Source: Georgfuchsia toluolica
GTDB taxonomy: Bacteria; Pseudomonadota; Gammaproteobacteria; Burkholderiales; Rhodocyclaceae
Direction of reading: 5' to 3'
Assembly: GCF_907163265.1 (NCBI RefSeq)
Contig: NZ_CAJQUM010000001.1
Span: 2,790,001 to 2,854,000 of the forward strand
DNA length: 64,000 bases
Both the position numbers and the translations under genes were made by a program. The notes below the pieces were generated by a model that saw nothing but the letters and a program-made list of their open reading frames with translations, was not told where the DNA came from and ran no database searches. This document shows positions 17,232-27,229 of the stretch, piece after piece (within the stretch, counting starts at the first letter, position 1; each line of letters opens with the position of its first letter).

Positions 17232-20200
17232 ATGACTAATCTATCCGCCATCCACAAGGTTGCGGTCTACAAGCCACGCAACAAGGTACGTTTCATTACG
17301 GCAGCGGCCCTGTTCGACGGCCATGACGCTTCGATCAATATCATGCGCCGCATTTTGCAATCGACCGGTGCCGAAGTGATCCACCTCGGCCATAACCGCT
17401 CAGTGGGCGAAATCGTCAATGCCGCGCTGCAGGAAGATGTTCAGGGCATCGCCATTACCAGCTACCAAGGTGGCCATGTCGAATTTTTCAAGTACATGAT
17501 CGACCTGCTCAAGGCCGGCGGCGGCGGGAACATCAAGGTATTCGGCGGAGGCGGCGGCGTCATCGTCCCGTCGGAGATCAAGGAACTGCAAGAATATGGC
17601 GTAACCCGCATTTATTCGCCCGAAGATGGTGCCCTGATGGGCTTGCAGGGCATGATCAACGAATTGGTCGAGCGCTGCGATGTCGATTTGACGCCGCTCG
17701 CGCCAAGGCCGGCAACAGCCGTCGAAGCATTGCAAAGCGTCGACCGGCGCCAACTGGCGCAGATCATCACCGCCCTGGAAAACGGCGCCTATGACGATGC
17801 TGCCAAAAGGTCATTGAAAGATGTCGCCGCCAAGCTTCAGGTACCCGTACTGGGTATTACCGGCACCGGTGGCGCCGGCAAGTCATCCTTGACCGACGAA
17901 CTGGTACTGCGCATGCGCCTCGACCAGGAAGACCAGCTCAAGGTCGCCATCGTATCCATTGATCCCTCGCGCAAACGTACCGGTGGTGCGCTGCTGGGCG
18001 ATCGTATCCGCATGAACTCGATTGAGCACGAAAACGTCTTCATGCGCTCGCTGGCGACGCGCGATACCGGCAGCGAAGTGTCTGCCGCACTGCCGGAAGT
18101 GATCGCCGCCTGCAAGCTCGCCGGTTTCGATCTCGTCATCGTCGAGACCTCCGGCATCGGCCAGGGCAACGCCGCCATCGTGCCCTTCGTCGATCTTTCG
18201 CTATATGTGATGACGCCCGAGTTCGGCGCCGCGAGTCAGCTCGAAAAGATCGACATGCTTGACTTCGCCGACTTTGTCGCGATCAACAAGTTCGATCGCA
18301 AGGGCGCCGAAGACGCGCTGCGCGACGTGAGAAAACAGTACCAGCGCAACCGCGAAGAATTCGGCCAACCCGTCGAAGCCATGCCGGTGTTCGGCACCAT
18401 CGCCGCGCGATTTAACGACGACGGCGTCACCGCGCTGTATCAGGCGCTGCTGCCGAAGCTTGCGGCCAAGGGCTTGAAAGCGGCAGCCGGCAGCTTGCCG
18501 GTTGTTTCGGTCAAGGCATCTTCACATGGCCGCGCCATCGTGCCGACGGATCGCGTGCGTTACCTGGCCGAAATTGCCGAGGCGGTGCGCACCTATCACC
18601 AGCACACGGCGCAGCAGGCGCGTGTGGCGCGCGAGCGCCAGTCGCTGAAGACGGTCATGGCGCTGTTCCTGGCGCAAGGTAAACCAGCCGAACACTTCGA
18701 CGAAATGATTTCGTGGAAGGATGGCGAACTCACGCACACGGCGAAGAAGCTGCTGGAGCAGTGGCCAACCACCAGGGAACTGTACGCCGCCGACGAATAT
18801 GTGGTGAAAATCCGCGACAAGGAAATCCGCACCAAGCTCACCAGCGAGTCGCTCTCAGGCTCGAAGATTCGCAAGGTGGCACTGCCGAATTATGAGGATG
18901 ACGGCGAGACGCTGAAATTCCTCATGAAGGAAAACGTTCCCGGCTCGTTCCCATTTACCGCCGGCGTGTTCGCCTTCAAGCGCGAAGGCGAGGATCCGAC
19001 GCGGATGTTCGCCAGCGAGGGCGATGCTTTCCGTACCAACCGCCGTTTCAAGAAAGTCTCCGAGGGCATGCCGGCGCACCGCCTGTCTACCGCCTTCGAC
19101 TCGGTCACCCTGTATGGTTGCGACCCCGATCCGCGCCCAGATATCTACGGCAAGATCGGCAACTCGGGCGTCTCGATCGCGACACTCGACGACATGAAGG
19201 TGCTGTACTCGGGCTTCGATCTGTGTTCGCCGACGACTTCGGTGTCGATGACCATCAACGGTCCGGCGCCGATCATTCTCGCCTTTTATTTCAATACCGC
19301 CATCGATCAGCAGGTCGACAAATTCAAGACCGACAATGGCCGCGAACCGACCGACGACGAGCTGGAAAAGATCAAGGAGTGGACGCTCTCCGTGGTGCGC
19401 GGTACGGTGCAGGCCGACATTCTCAAGGAAGACCAGGGCCAGAACACCTGCATTTTCTCCACTGAGTTCGCGCTCAAGATGATGGGCGACATCCAGGAAT
19501 ACTTCGTGCACCACCAGGTGCAGAACTTCTACTCGGTATCGATCTCCGGCTACCACATCGCCGAAGCCGGCGCGAACCCGATCAGCCAGCTCGCCTTTAC
19601 GCTCGCCAACGGCTTTACCTACGTCGAGACCTATCTGGCGCGCGGCATGCATATCGACGATTTCGCCCCCAATCTGTCCTACTTCTTCAGCAACGGCATG
19701 GATCCCGAGTACACGGTGATCGGTCGTGTCGCGCGCCGCATCTGGGCCGTGGCGATGCGCGACAAGTATGGCGCCAACGAGCGTAGCCAGAAGCTGAAGT
19801 ACCACGTGCAGACCTCGGGCCGCTCGCTGCATGCGCAGGAGATGGATTTCAACGACATCCGCACCACGCTGCAAGCGCTGATTGCCATCTACGATAACTG
19901 CAATAGCCTGCACACCAATGCTTACGACGAAGCGATCACCACGCCGACCGAAGAAAGCGTGCGTCGTGCCATGGCGATCCAGCTCATCATCAACCGCGAA
20001 TGGGGCCTTGCTAAAAATGAGAACCCCAATCAGGGCGCCTTCATCATCGAGGAACTGACCGATCTGGTGGAAGAGGCGGTGCTCAAGGAATTCGAGGCCA
20101 TCGCCTCGCGCGGTGGCGTGCTCGGCGCCATGGAAACCGGCTACCAGCGCGGCAAGATCCAGGAAGAGTCGCTCTATTACGAACACAAGAAACACGACGG

Positions 20201-20495
20201 ATCCTACCCGATCATCGGTGTGAACACCTTCCTCAATCCGAAAGGCAGCGCGCAGGTCGAGATCGAGATGGCGCGCTCGACTGAAGAGGAAAAGCAGTCG
20301 CAACTCGCACGTCTGGCCGATTTCCAGGCTCGCAACCAGGCCAATGCGTCGCAGTGGCTGACCAGGCTGCGCCAGACCGTCATCGAGGATGGCAACGTCT
20401 TTACAGTGCTGGTGGATGCCGTGCGCTACTGCTCTTTGGGCCAGATCACCAGCACACTGTATGAAGTCGGCGGCAAGTATCGCCGCAATATGTAA
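17232..20495 (+). CDS. icmF: Fused isobutyryl-CoA mutase (IcmF)
   Basis: 1087 residues with the three-part IcmF layout. An N-terminal coenzyme-B12-binding domain ([15 protein letters not shown] near residue 28, [14 protein letters not shown]) is followed by a MeaI-type GTPase chaperone domain (P-loop [10 protein letters not shown] near residue 211, then [18 protein letters not shown] and ETSGIGQG). The C-terminal mutase domain (from ~residue 560) contains [20 protein letters not shown] and [20 protein letters not shown]. It interconverts isobutyryl-CoA and n-butyryl-CoA by a B12 radical mechanism, with the built-in G-domain handling cofactor loading. Ribosome binding site GAGGAAAT precedes the ATG. 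First gene of a plus-strand run with thiolase, acyl-CoA dehydrogenase and 3-hydroxyacyl-CoA dehydrogenase. Confidence 0.95.
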   Translation: MTNLSAIHKVAVYKPRNKVRFITAAALFDGHDASINIMRRILQSTGAEVIHLGHNRSVGEIVNAALQEDVQGIAITSYQGGHVEFFKYMIDLLKAGGGGNIKVFGGGGGVIVPSEIKELQEYGVTRIYSPEDGALMGLQGMINELVERCDVDLTPLAPRPATAVEALQSVDRRQLAQIITALENGAYDDAAKRSLKDVAAKLQVPVLGITGTGGAGKSSLTDELVLRMRLDQEDQLKVAIVSIDPSRKRTGGALLGDRIRMNSIEHENVFMRSLATRDTGSEVSAALPEVIAACKLAGFDLVIVETSGIGQGNAAIVPFVDLSLYVMTPEFGAASQLEKIDMLDFADFVAINKFDRKGAEDALRDVRKQYQRNREEFGQPVEAMPVFGTIAARFNDDGVTALYQALLPKLAAKGLKAAAGSLPVVSVKASSHGRAIVPTDRVRYLAEIAEAVRTYHQHTAQQARVARERQSLKTVMALFLAQGKPAEHFDEMISWKDGELTHTAKKLLEQWPTTRELYAADEYVVKIRDKEIRTKLTSESLSGSKIRKVALPNYEDDGETLKFLMKENVPGSFPFTAGVFAFKREGEDPTRMFASEGDAFRTNRRFKKVSEGMPAHRLSTAFDSVTLYGCDPDPRPDIYGKIGNSGVSIATLDDMKVLYSGFDLCSPTTSVSMTINGPAPIILAFYFNTAIDQQVDKFKTDNGREPTDDELEKIKEWTLSVVRGTVQADILKEDQGQNTCIFSTEFALKMMGDIQEYFVHHQVQNFYSVSISGYHIAEAGANPISQLAFTLANGFTYVETYLARGMHIDDFAPNLSYFFSNGMDPEYTVIGRVARRIWAVAMRDKYGANERSQKLKYHVQTSGRSLHAQEMDFNDIRTTLQALIAIYDNCNSLHTNAYDEAITTPTEESVRRAMAIQLIINREWGLAKNENPNQGAFIIEELTDLVEEAVLKEFEAIASRGGVLGAMETGYQRGKIQEESLYYEHKKHDGSYPIIGVNTFLNPKGSAQVEIEMARSTEEEKQSQLARLADFQARNQANASQWLTRLRQTVIEDGNVFTVLVDAVRYCSLGQITSTLYEVGGKYRRNM

Positions 20496-20528
20496 GTTGC
20501 CTGCATTTTTTGAAAAGGTGGATGGGAA

Positions 20529-21713
20529 ATGACACAACGTGAAATTTTGGTGGTTGGAGCGGCGCGTACCGCGATCGGTACTTATGGTGGCACCTTAAAA
20601 GATACGCCGATGTCGCAATTGGCAACTCTGGTGGTGAAAACTGCACTTGACCGTTCAACAGTAGAGCCAGGCAAGGTTGGCCATGTTGTCATGGGCAACG
20701 TGATTCCGACAGAACCGGCGGACGCCTACCTGAGCCGCGTCGCTGCGATCAATGCCGGCCTGCCGATCGAGACGCCGGCCTTCAATGTCAGTCGCCTGTG
20801 CGGTTCCGGCTTGCAGGCGATCATATCGGCAGCTCAAGCGATTCTCCTTGGCGACGTCGAAGTGGCGATTGGCGGCGGCGCCGAATCCATGAGCCGCGGT
20901 CCCTACATCGTGCCGACGGCGCGTTGGGGCGCGCGCATGGGCGATGCGCAAATTATCGACTACATGAACGGCATTCTCCACGACCCGTGGAAGCGTGTAC
21001 ATATGGGTATTACAGCTGAGAATGTCGCTGCTCGCTACGGCATCAGTCGCGAGATGCAGGACTTTCTCGCGCTGGAAAGCCAGCAACGCGCCGCACGTGC
21101 AGTAGCTGAGGGGCGCTTCAAGGAACAGATCGCATCGGTCGAGATCAAGGCGCGCAAAGGCATGGTGAGTTTTGACACTGACGAACACGTGCGTGGCGAT
21201 GTCACGCTGGAACAGCTGGCGAAGATGAAGCCGGTATTCAAGGAGGGGGGCTCAGTGACAGCCGGCAATGCCTCAGGCCTCAACGACGGCGCAGCCGCAG
21301 TGGTTCTGGCGGAGGCAAAAACGGCTGCAACCTTGGGTTTGAAACCGCTGGCGCGGCTGGTGGCCTATGCGCATGCAGGCGTGGAGCCGGACTACATGGG
21401 CATCGGTCCAGTGCCTGCGACCCGTATGGTGCTGAAGCGCGCCGGTCTCAAGGTCGGCGATCTTGACGTCATTGAAGCCAACGAAGCATTTGCAGCCCAG
21501 GCTTGCGCGGTGGCAAAGGAACTTGATTTCGATCCGGCGAAAGTGAACCCGAACGGATCGGGTATTTCTCTTGGCCATCCGGTCGGTGCCACGGGCGCGC
21601 TCATCACCGTCAAGGCAATTTATGAACTACACCGGGGGGGAGGTCGTTATGCACTTACGACGATGTGCATTGGCGGTGGGCAGGGCATTGCCGCGATTTG
21701 GGAACGCATTTGA
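20529..21713 (+). CDS. Acetyl-CoA acetyltransferase / beta-ketothiolase
   Basis: 394 residues with all thiolase catalytic motifs: nucleophile Cys in NVSRLCGSGLQAI (near residue 91), the NEAFAAQA motif, GHPVGATGAL (His) and CIGGGQG (Cys). It resembles PhaA/BktB-type thiolases that cleave acetoacetyl-CoA or 3-ketoacyl-CoA to acetyl-CoA. A purine-rich AAAAGGTGGATGGGAA precedes the ATG. It starts 33 bases after icmF and would perform the last step of C4-CoA oxidation in this module. The remnant at 6803-7018 is a relative. Confidence 0.92.
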   Translation: MTQREILVVGAARTAIGTYGGTLKDTPMSQLATLVVKTALDRSTVEPGKVGHVVMGNVIPTEPADAYLSRVAAINAGLPIETPAFNVSRLCGSGLQAIISAAQAILLGDVEVAIGGGAESMSRGPYIVPTARWGARMGDAQIIDYMNGILHDPWKRVHMGITAENVAARYGISREMQDFLALESQQRAARAVAEGRFKEQIASVEIKARKGMVSFDTDEHVRGDVTLEQLAKMKPVFKEGGSVTAGNASGLNDGAAAVVLAEAKTAATLGLKPLARLVAYAHAGVEPDYMGIGPVPATRMVLKRAGLKVGDLDVIEANEAFAAQACAVAKELDFDPAKVNPNGSGISLGHPVGATGALITVKAIYELHRGGGRYALTTMCIGGGQGIAAIWERI

Positions 21714-21911
21714 TGAAGGGCATGAAATGTTGACGTTTATCGATGAATAACACGATCGACACGACAAATCCTGTTCTATTCAGGGTGGGGCTTGCTGTTT
21801 TGTAAGGGTTGTTACCTTGAATCAAGAGTACAAGAATATTCACAAACACTTCTGCATTGCCTGTCTGCCAATCCAGGACAAATGGACAACCTCTGATAGT
21901 GAAAGCTGACA

Positions 21912-23705
21912 ATGAGTGACTACAAAGCGCCAGTGAAGGACATGCTTTTCGCGCTGAGGCATCTTGCGCAGTATGAAAGCAACTCGGCGCTGCCCGGCTA
22001 CGCCGATGCGGATTTTGAAACTGCAAAGGCAATCGTCGAGGAATGCGCCAAGCTGTGCGAAACGGTCGTCGCCCCGTTGAATCCGATTGGCGACAAGAAC
22101 CCGTCGACCTGGAGCCATGGCGAAGTAACGACGCCGCCGGGGTTCAAGGAGGCGTATCGCCAGTACGCCGAAAGCGGCTGGCAGAGCCTGCAACACCCCG
22201 CCGAGTTTGGCGGGCAAGCCATGCCCAAGACACTGGCGACGGTCTGCATGGAAATCGTGAACAGTGCGAACCTGAGTTTTGCTTTATGTCCGCTGCTGAC
22301 CGACGGCGCGACCGAGGCGCTGCTCACTGCTGCATCCGCTGAAGTCAAGCAGCGCTATCTGCCGAAAATGATTTCGGGTGAATGGACCGGCAGCATGAAT
22401 CTGACCGAGCCTCAGGCCGGGTCCGACCTCGAACTGGTTCGTACCCGTGCGGAGCCACAGCCGGACGGTAGTTACCGGATCTTCGGCACCAAGATCTTCA
22501 TTACTTACGGCGAGCACGACATGGCGGATAACATCGTCCACCTCGTTCTCGCCCGTGTCCCCAGCGCGCCGCCCGGTGTCAAGGGCATTTCGCTTTTCGT
22601 CGTGCCGAAGTATCTGGTCAATGACGACGGCAGCATCGGCGCGCGCAACGATGTCCATTGCGTGAGCATCGAGCACAAGCTTGGCATCAAGGCGAGTCCG
22701 ACGGCTGTTCTGCAATATGGCGACCACGGCGGCGCCATTGGCTATATCGTTGGCGAAGAAAATCGCGGACTCGAATACATGTTCGTGATGATGAATGCGG
22801 CACGCTTTGCCGTCGGCGTGCAAGGCATTGCCGTTGCAGAACGCGCCTATCAGCAGGCGGTAGGCTACGCCCGTGAGCGGGTACAGTCGCGTCCGGTCGA
22901 TGGTTCGTCGCCCAAGGCTGTGCCGATCATCCAGCATCCGGACGTCAAACGCATGCTGATGACCATGCGGGCGCTCACCGAAGGCTGCCGCGGGCTCGCC
23001 TATTCGGCCGCGGCCTTGTTCGATTCGATGCATGGCGACCCCGATGAAGAAGCGCGTTGCCGCAGCCAGAGAAGATACGAATTCCTGGTTCCGCTGATCA
23101 AGGGATTTGCCACCGAAATGAGCGTCGAAGTCGCCAGCCTCGGCATCCAGGTTCACGGCGGCATGGGCTTCATCGAAGAAACGGGCGCGGCGCAGCACTT
23201 GCGTGACGCCAGGATTCTCACCATCTATGAGGGGACGACCGCCATCTAGGCCAACGACCTGGTCGGGCGCAAGACCTTACGCGACGGAGGCGAGGTGGCG
23301 CGGGGAATCGCCGCCCTGATCGCGCAGACCGAGTCCGCGCTGCGCGCTTGCAACGACGAAAATGCGTCCGTGTTTGCCGATCGTCTGAGCGATGCCCGGC
23401 TCGCTTTTTTAGACGTTGTGAAGTTCGTCTGCGCGAACACGAAATCGGTCCCGAACGTCGTGTTTTCCGGTTCCGTGCCCTACCTGTTCCTTGGCGGGAT
23501 ACTCGTCGCTGGCTGGCAATTGGGGCGCAGCATGCTGACGGCACTAAAGTGCATGGCGGAAGGCACCGACCCGGACTTCATGCAGTCCAAGATCCGGATC
23601 GCCCGTTTCTTCGCCGAACATATTCTTACCCGCACTGCCGGATTGCGCGAAAGTATCCTCTTTGGCGGCACGGTTGTCGGCGAGATGCCGGCGGAGCTGC
23701 TGTAA
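21912..23705 (+). pseudogene. Long-type acyl-CoA dehydrogenase interrupted by an amber stop
   Basis: Reading from 21912, the frame encodes a ~597-residue acyl-CoA dehydrogenase of the long type with a C-terminal PF12806-like domain (AcdH/DmdC-like). FAD and substrate motifs are intact (MNLTEPQAGSDLELV, TYGEHDMADN, VQGIAVAERAYQQAVGYARE, VHGGMGFIEETGAAQ). The TAG at 23247-23249 falls in YEGTTAI-stop-ANDLVGRK, where relatives have YEGTTAIQAND: one C-to-T change from CAG. After it the same frame stays open for 151 codons to TAA-like end at 23703-23705 with conserved C-terminal sequence (LFGGTVVGEMPAELL). The catalytic Glu (YEG) lies just before the stop, so a truncated 445-residue protein would keep it but lose the C-terminal domain. 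Nonsense mutation, sequencing error or readthrough are all possible. Confidence 0.85.
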
Positions 23706-23720
23706 TTCGGAGCGCAGACT

Positions 23721-23751
23721 AGTCGGCGGCAAGTATCACCGCAATATGTAA
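23721..23751 (+). repeat. Copy of the icmF 3' end
   Basis: This stretch (GTCGGCGGCAAGTATC, A, CCGCAATATGTAA) repeats the last 30 bases of icmF at 20465-20494, encoding VGGKYRRNM-stop there, with a single G-to-A difference. It lies between the interrupted dehydrogenase and the hydroxyacyl-CoA dehydrogenase. Similarity ends at the stop codon on one side and just before on the other. Confidence 0.8.
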
Positions 23752-23788
23752 TCTTCAATACACAACTTACAACCGTTAGGAAAGTAAA

Positions 23789-24637
23789 ATGACAATTGCA
23801 CAAATCGCCGTAATCGGCGCCGGAACGATGGGCAACGGTATCGCGCAGGCCTGTGCGGGTGCCGGCAAGCAGGTAGTGATGATCGATGTAGCCGACGCTG
23901 CCGTAGCGCGCGGACTGGCGACCATTTCCGGCAGCTTGGACCGTCTGGTCAAGAAGGAAAAGATGACCGAAACGCAGAAAGAGGGGATTCTGGCTTTGGT
24001 CAAGGGATCGACGAATTATGCCGACATCGCCGGCGCCGATCTGGTGATAGAAGCGGCAACGGAAAACCTGCCGCTCAAGCTGCGCATCATCCAGCAGATC
24101 GAGGAAAATGTTGGCGAACACACCGTCATAGCAACCAACACCTCGTCGATTTCTATTACCCAGCTGGCGGCGACGCTGAATCATCCGTCACGTTTCATCG
24201 GCATGCACTTTTTCAATCCGGTGCCGATGATGGCGCTAGTGGAGCTGATCAGCGGCCTGCAAACGTCGGACCAGACGCATGCCAGGGCGAGAGAGTTTGC
24301 CATCGCGCTCGGCAAATCGCCGATCACGGTGAAGAACCGCCCCGGCTTCGTGGTCAACCGTATTCTTTGCCCGATGATCAACGAAGCAGTATTTGTGCTT
24401 GATGAGGGACTTGCTACGGCCGAGGATATCGACGCGGGCATGAAGCTGGGTTGCAATCATCCGCTCGGCCCGCTTGCTCTGGCGGACCTGATCGGTCTCG
24501 ATACGCTGCTATCGGTCATGGAAATGTTTTACGAAGGTTTCAACGACTCGCGCTATCGCCCGGCGCCCATGCTCAAGGAAATGGTCGCTGCAGGCTATCT
24601 CGGCCGCAAGAGCGGACGCGGTTTTTACCATTATTGA
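23789..24637 (+). CDS. 3-hydroxybutyryl-CoA dehydrogenase
   Basis: 282 residues with the NAD-binding motif VIGAGTMGNGIAQACA at the N-terminus, catalytic segment ATNTSSISIT ... GMHFFNPVPMMALVE (catalytic His in GMHFFNP) and C-terminal dimer domain VKNRPGFVVNRILCP ... NHPLGPLALADLIGLD. It oxidises (S)-3-hydroxybutyryl-CoA to acetoacetyl-CoA with NAD(P)+. AGGAAAG is found 6 bases before the ATG. It closes the icmF module: mutase, dehydrogenase, hydroxyacyl-CoA dehydrogenase and thiolase provide all steps from isobutyryl-CoA to acetyl-CoA except hydration. Its last 30 codons are duplicated at 15691-15783. Confidence 0.93.
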   Translation: MTIAQIAVIGAGTMGNGIAQACAGAGKQVVMIDVADAAVARGLATISGSLDRLVKKEKMTETQKEGILALVKGSTNYADIAGADLVIEAATENLPLKLRIIQQIEENVGEHTVIATNTSSISITQLAATLNHPSRFIGMHFFNPVPMMALVELISGLQTSDQTHARAREFAIALGKSPITVKNRPGFVVNRILCPMINEAVFVLDEGLATAEDIDAGMKLGCNHPLGPLALADLIGLDTLLSVMEMFYEGFNDSRYRPAPMLKEMVAAGYLGRKSGRGFYHY

Positions 24638-24721
24638 TTGGGCTGTGCATGAGTCCTGCGTCATCACTCACGGCAATCGCTTATTCCATTTCTAATTCTT
24701 TAGTGAATTAACAATCAAGGG

Positions 24722-24935
24722 CTAGGCAACGATGGATCTGACACGCTCATGGTCGAACTCCATGTCGTGAAGTGCCTCTTCGAGATGATCCTCCAAGGCA
24801 TCGATGCTGGCGAAGACGCGATTACGGAAAGATTTCTCGCGCAGTCCATCCCAGAGATGCTCGACGGGGTTCAATTCCGGTGAATAGGGAGGCAGTTTGA
24901 GCAGGCGCAAATTGGGCGGCAGCGCAAGTGATCCA
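24722..24935 (-). pseudogene. IS630-family transposase C-terminal remnant
   Basis: Encodes SLALPPNLRLLKLPPYSPEL then NPVEHLWDGLREKSFRNRVF and a short tail ending at 24722. LPPYSPELNPVEHLW is the hallmark C-terminal catalytic segment of IS630/Tc1 (DDE_3) transposases, carrying the last acidic residue. Everything upstream of about 24935, including the first two catalytic Asp residues, is missing. The element is dead and probably marks the insertion of the neighbouring nucleotidyltransferase gene. Confidence 0.85.
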
Positions 24936-24977
24936 CTCTGATGTCAACCGGCGCCATGATTGCTCGTAACTGCTCCA

Positions 24978-26027
24978 CTAGAAGACGGTTACCTGCTCCA
25001 ACGCGTTTTTCAAGGCGGCGGGCAGCGCGTCATCCATGCGCCAGCGCTTCAGAACTGTCGCAATGGATTTACGCATCCCTGCGGGAACCGCCGCCGTGCT
25101 TTCGACCAGTTCAAAGGCATGTTCCTCGGCCAGAACGGCAGCCAGCGTCCTCGCCTGCTTCTCGTCCTTATCCGCTTTCGCGGCATCCACATGCCGGCGA
25201 TGCCTGCTCGAATACAACTTATGCCAGATGAAGCGCTCTGGTTGCGGCAGCTGTACCGGGATGCAGTGGAATCCTGCGAGCAACGCGCCTGGCAACGTAC
25301 CCTCGAGTAGGTAATCATAGAAAGGAATGCCTTCAGCAGACCAGTTGAGCTCCGGAATGCGGACAATGGTTCCCAGCGAGGCGTGAGGGGCCAGGAGATC
25401 AACGCGCAAGCCCGCCTTGCCTGGCAGCTTGACCGATGTTGAGGGGGCAGTCGAGGGCATGCCGGGAACTTCGAAGAAGGGCAAGCCGGTTGCTTTCATG
25501 GTGTCAAGGAAGTTGAGCGGCACCGCAAACTTCAGCGGTTGCCGCCGCGCGACATCAATGTCCAGAGTTTGTTCGGCGACGGCGGCCACGCCCAGCTCGT
25601 TGAGCCAAGCCATGAAGCTGAGCGTTCCTGCCAGCACCAGCCCTGCCTCGAACGCGCCGCGGTTGTGCAGCTCCACCAGCACTCGAGCCACTTCCTTTGA
25701 GGCTGTCTGGAAGCCCAGCTTGCGCAATGTGGACACGGAACTCGCCATCCAGCGGTGAAACTCGATGTCCTCTCGTATGCGTTGCAGGACCTCAGCATCC
25801 CTGGGAGCGCAGACATACTCTTCCTTCTTGACGGTGGGTACGGGGTTGTAGACGCGGTACCAGAAAGGCCCGCCGGCCATGCCGCTGCGTTCGACGAGAG
25901 TGCCCGGAGACCCGGGAAGGAGAGCGCCAGCGCTTTGCGCCCGCTCCTTGACCTCTGCGTACTGCGTGCGAAAAGCGAGGTCGAGCGGTCGATACAGGGG
26001 CTTGCTGCGAATATTGGCGATGGACAT
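24978..26027 (-). CDS. Nucleotidyltransferase-fold protein, GSU2403 / PF12281 (NTP_transf_8) type
   Basis: 349 residues from the ATG at 26027 (a TTG 12 bases earlier lies inside a repeat). The centre reads VLAGTLSFMAWLNELGVAAV then AEQTLDIDVAR (Gly134, Asp156, Asp158), the G-[ST]-xn-DxD pattern of nucleotidyltransferases in the PF12281 group. The N-terminal third (EEYVCAPRDAEVLQRIREDI, EFHRWMASSVSTLRKLGFQT) is helical; the C-terminus KSIATVLKRWRMDDALPAAL is family-like. Biological role is not established; comparable nucleotidyltransferases include toxins and defence proteins. The promoter lies in a symmetric set of repeats (26029-26105), and an IS630 remnant adjoins its 3' end. No regulator gene is next to it. 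Confidence 0.75.
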   Translation of the reverse strand: MSIANIRSKPLYRPLDLAFRTQYAEVKERAQSAGALLPGSPGTLVERSGMAGGPFWYRVYNPVPTVKKEEYVCAPRDAEVLQRIREDIEFHRWMASSVSTLRKLGFQTASKEVARVLVELHNRGAFEAGLVLAGTLSFMAWLNELGVAAVAEQTLDIDVARRQPLKFAVPLNFLDTMKATGLPFFEVPGMPSTAPSTSVKLPGKAGLRVDLLAPHASLGTIVRIPELNWSAEGIPFYDYLLEGTLPGALLAGFHCIPVQLPQPERFIWHKLYSSRHRRHVDAAKADKDEKQARTLAAVLAEEHAFELVESTAAVPAGMRKSIATVLKRWRMDDALPAALKNALEQVTVF

Positions 26028-26028
26028 G

Positions 26029-26105
26029 TATCTACCCAATATAATATGAAACTGTTGGGTAGCATAAACTATCTACCCAATAAAGCAACATTTATTTGGT
26101 AGATG
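26029..26105. promoter_or_regulatory. Four alternating TTGGGTAGATA-type repeats, probable operator
   Basis: TATCTACCCAATA occurs perfectly at 26029-26041 and 26070-26082. In the opposite orientation lie TTGGGTAG (26055-26062) and the imperfect TATTTGGTAGATG (26093-26105). They form two inverted pairs about 41 bases apart. The first copy ends directly before the ATG of the minus-strand nucleotidyltransferase; the last ends in the ATG of a small plus-strand frame. On the minus strand a possible -10 (TATTAT, within 26040-26046) lies between copies, so binding would block transcription. Confidence 0.65.
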
Positions 26106-26276
26106 ATCACCTTGCGAGCAAAATCCTTGTTACAAAACAGCGTGCCCTTGATCACCGAACATGGCAAAGAGCCATTTTTAGTTTGGACGGGGAAAATACC
26201 TGAAACCATTACTACAACGGAGTTTCCCCGATTTTGGCCGTTTTCACCACATGTGATTTTTCTTATTTACTTGTGA
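26103..26276 (+). CDS. Possible small divergent ORF, unknown
   Basis: 57 codons from ATG at 26103 to TGA at 26274-26276 ([20 protein letters not shown] ... HVIFLIYL). It is divergent from the nucleotidyltransferase and its start lies in the last operator-like repeat, which mirrors the layout on the other side. No family recognised. It has no clear ribosome binding site and overlaps the lipA stop by 10 bases antisense. It could be a small partner gene, a remnant, or chance. Confidence 0.3.
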   Translation: MITLRAKSLLQNSVPLITEHGKEPFLVWTGKIPETITTTEFPRFWPFSPHVIFLIYL

Positions 26277-27229
26277 CAATTCACATCGTGACTTTTCCCC
26301 GCCGCATGTGCCTGCTGGTCGGCGTGGTAGCTCGACCGCACCAGCGGCGCGCAGGCTGCATTGGTGAACCCCATGGCCAGCGCTTCGCGCGCGTACAGGG
26401 CGAAGGTATCCGGATGCACATAGCGCAGTACCGGCAGGTGGTGCTGCGAGGGCGCCAGATACTGGCCGATGGTGAGCATCTCGATGTCATGGGCGCGCAT
26501 GTCGCGCAGGGTTTCCAGGATTTCCTCGTCGGTCTCGCCCAGGCCGACCATGAGGCCGGACTTGGTCGGCACCAGCGGATGGCGCGCCTTGAAGGCTTTC
26601 AGCAGTTGCAGCGAATGGGCGTAATCGGCGCCGGGACGCGCCTGCTTGTACAGGCGCGGCACGGTTTCCAGATTGTGGTTCATCACGTCGGGCAGGGCGG
26701 CGGCGAATATATCCAGCGCGACATCGAGCCGGCCGCGAAAATCCGGCACCAGCACTTCGATCCGCGTCTGCGGCGACTGGCGGCGGATTTCGCCGATGCA
26801 ATCCACGAAGTGCCGCGCGCCGCCGTCGCGCAGATCGTCGCGGTCGACGCTGGTGATGACGACGTACTTGAGGCGCAATGCGGCGATGGTGGCGGCGAGC
26901 TGCTGCGGTTCGTCCGCATCCGGCGGCAGCGGCTTGCCGTGGCCGACATCGCAGAACGGGCAGCGCCGCGTGCATAGGTCGCCGAGGATCATGAAGGTCG
27001 CCGTGCCGTTGCCGAAGCACTCGCCGATGTTGGGGCAGGTGGCTTCCTCGCACACGGTGTGCAGTTGGTGTTCGCGCAGGATCTGCTTCACTTCGCCGAA
27101 GCGGGAAGCGCTGCTGCCAGCCTTGACGCGTATCCACGCCGGCTTGGGCAATGGCTTGTCGAGCGGCACGATCTTGATCGGGATACGTGCCGTCTTTTCC
27201 GCGCCAGTTTGCTTTTCAGGCATGCTCAT
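26267..27229 (-). CDS. lipA: Lipoyl synthase
   Basis: 320 residues. The auxiliary cluster motif [12 protein letters not shown] and the radical-SAM motif CTRRCPFC are both present, and the C-terminal RSSYHAD ends the protein as expected; its Ser ligates the auxiliary cluster. LipA inserts two sulfurs into octanoyl groups bound on lipoyl domains. ATG at 27229 or 27223 both fit. The start overlaps the end of lipB by 14 bases, so the two are translated together, and both belong to the operon dat-ybeD-lipB-lipA. Catalytic residues and length are standard. Confidence 0.97.
   Translation of the reverse strand: MSMPEKQTGAEKTARIPIKIVPLDKPLPKPAWIRVKAGSSASRFGEVKQILREHQLHTVCEEATCPNIGECFGNGTATFMILGDLCTRRCPFCDVGHGKPLPPDADEPQQLAATIAALRLKYVVITSVDRDDLRDGGARHFVDCIGEIRRQSPQTRIEVLVPDFRGRLDVALDIFAAALPDVMNHNLETVPRLYKQARPGADYAHSLQLLKAFKARHPLVPTKSGLMVGLGETDEEILETLRDMRAHDIEMLTIGQYLAPSQHHLPVLRYVHPDTFALYAREALAMGFTNAACAPLVRSSYHADQQAHAAGKSHDVNCHK

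Noticed and set aside
18855-20537. 560-codon open frame antisense to icmF
   Set aside because: Mirror of a GC-rich conserved gene; no protein family features, composition is that of an antisense shadow.
26164-26260. GGGGAAA...TTTCCCC inverted repeat as a terminator after lipA
   Set aside because: Arms are short, loop is over 25 bases and no T-tract follows.
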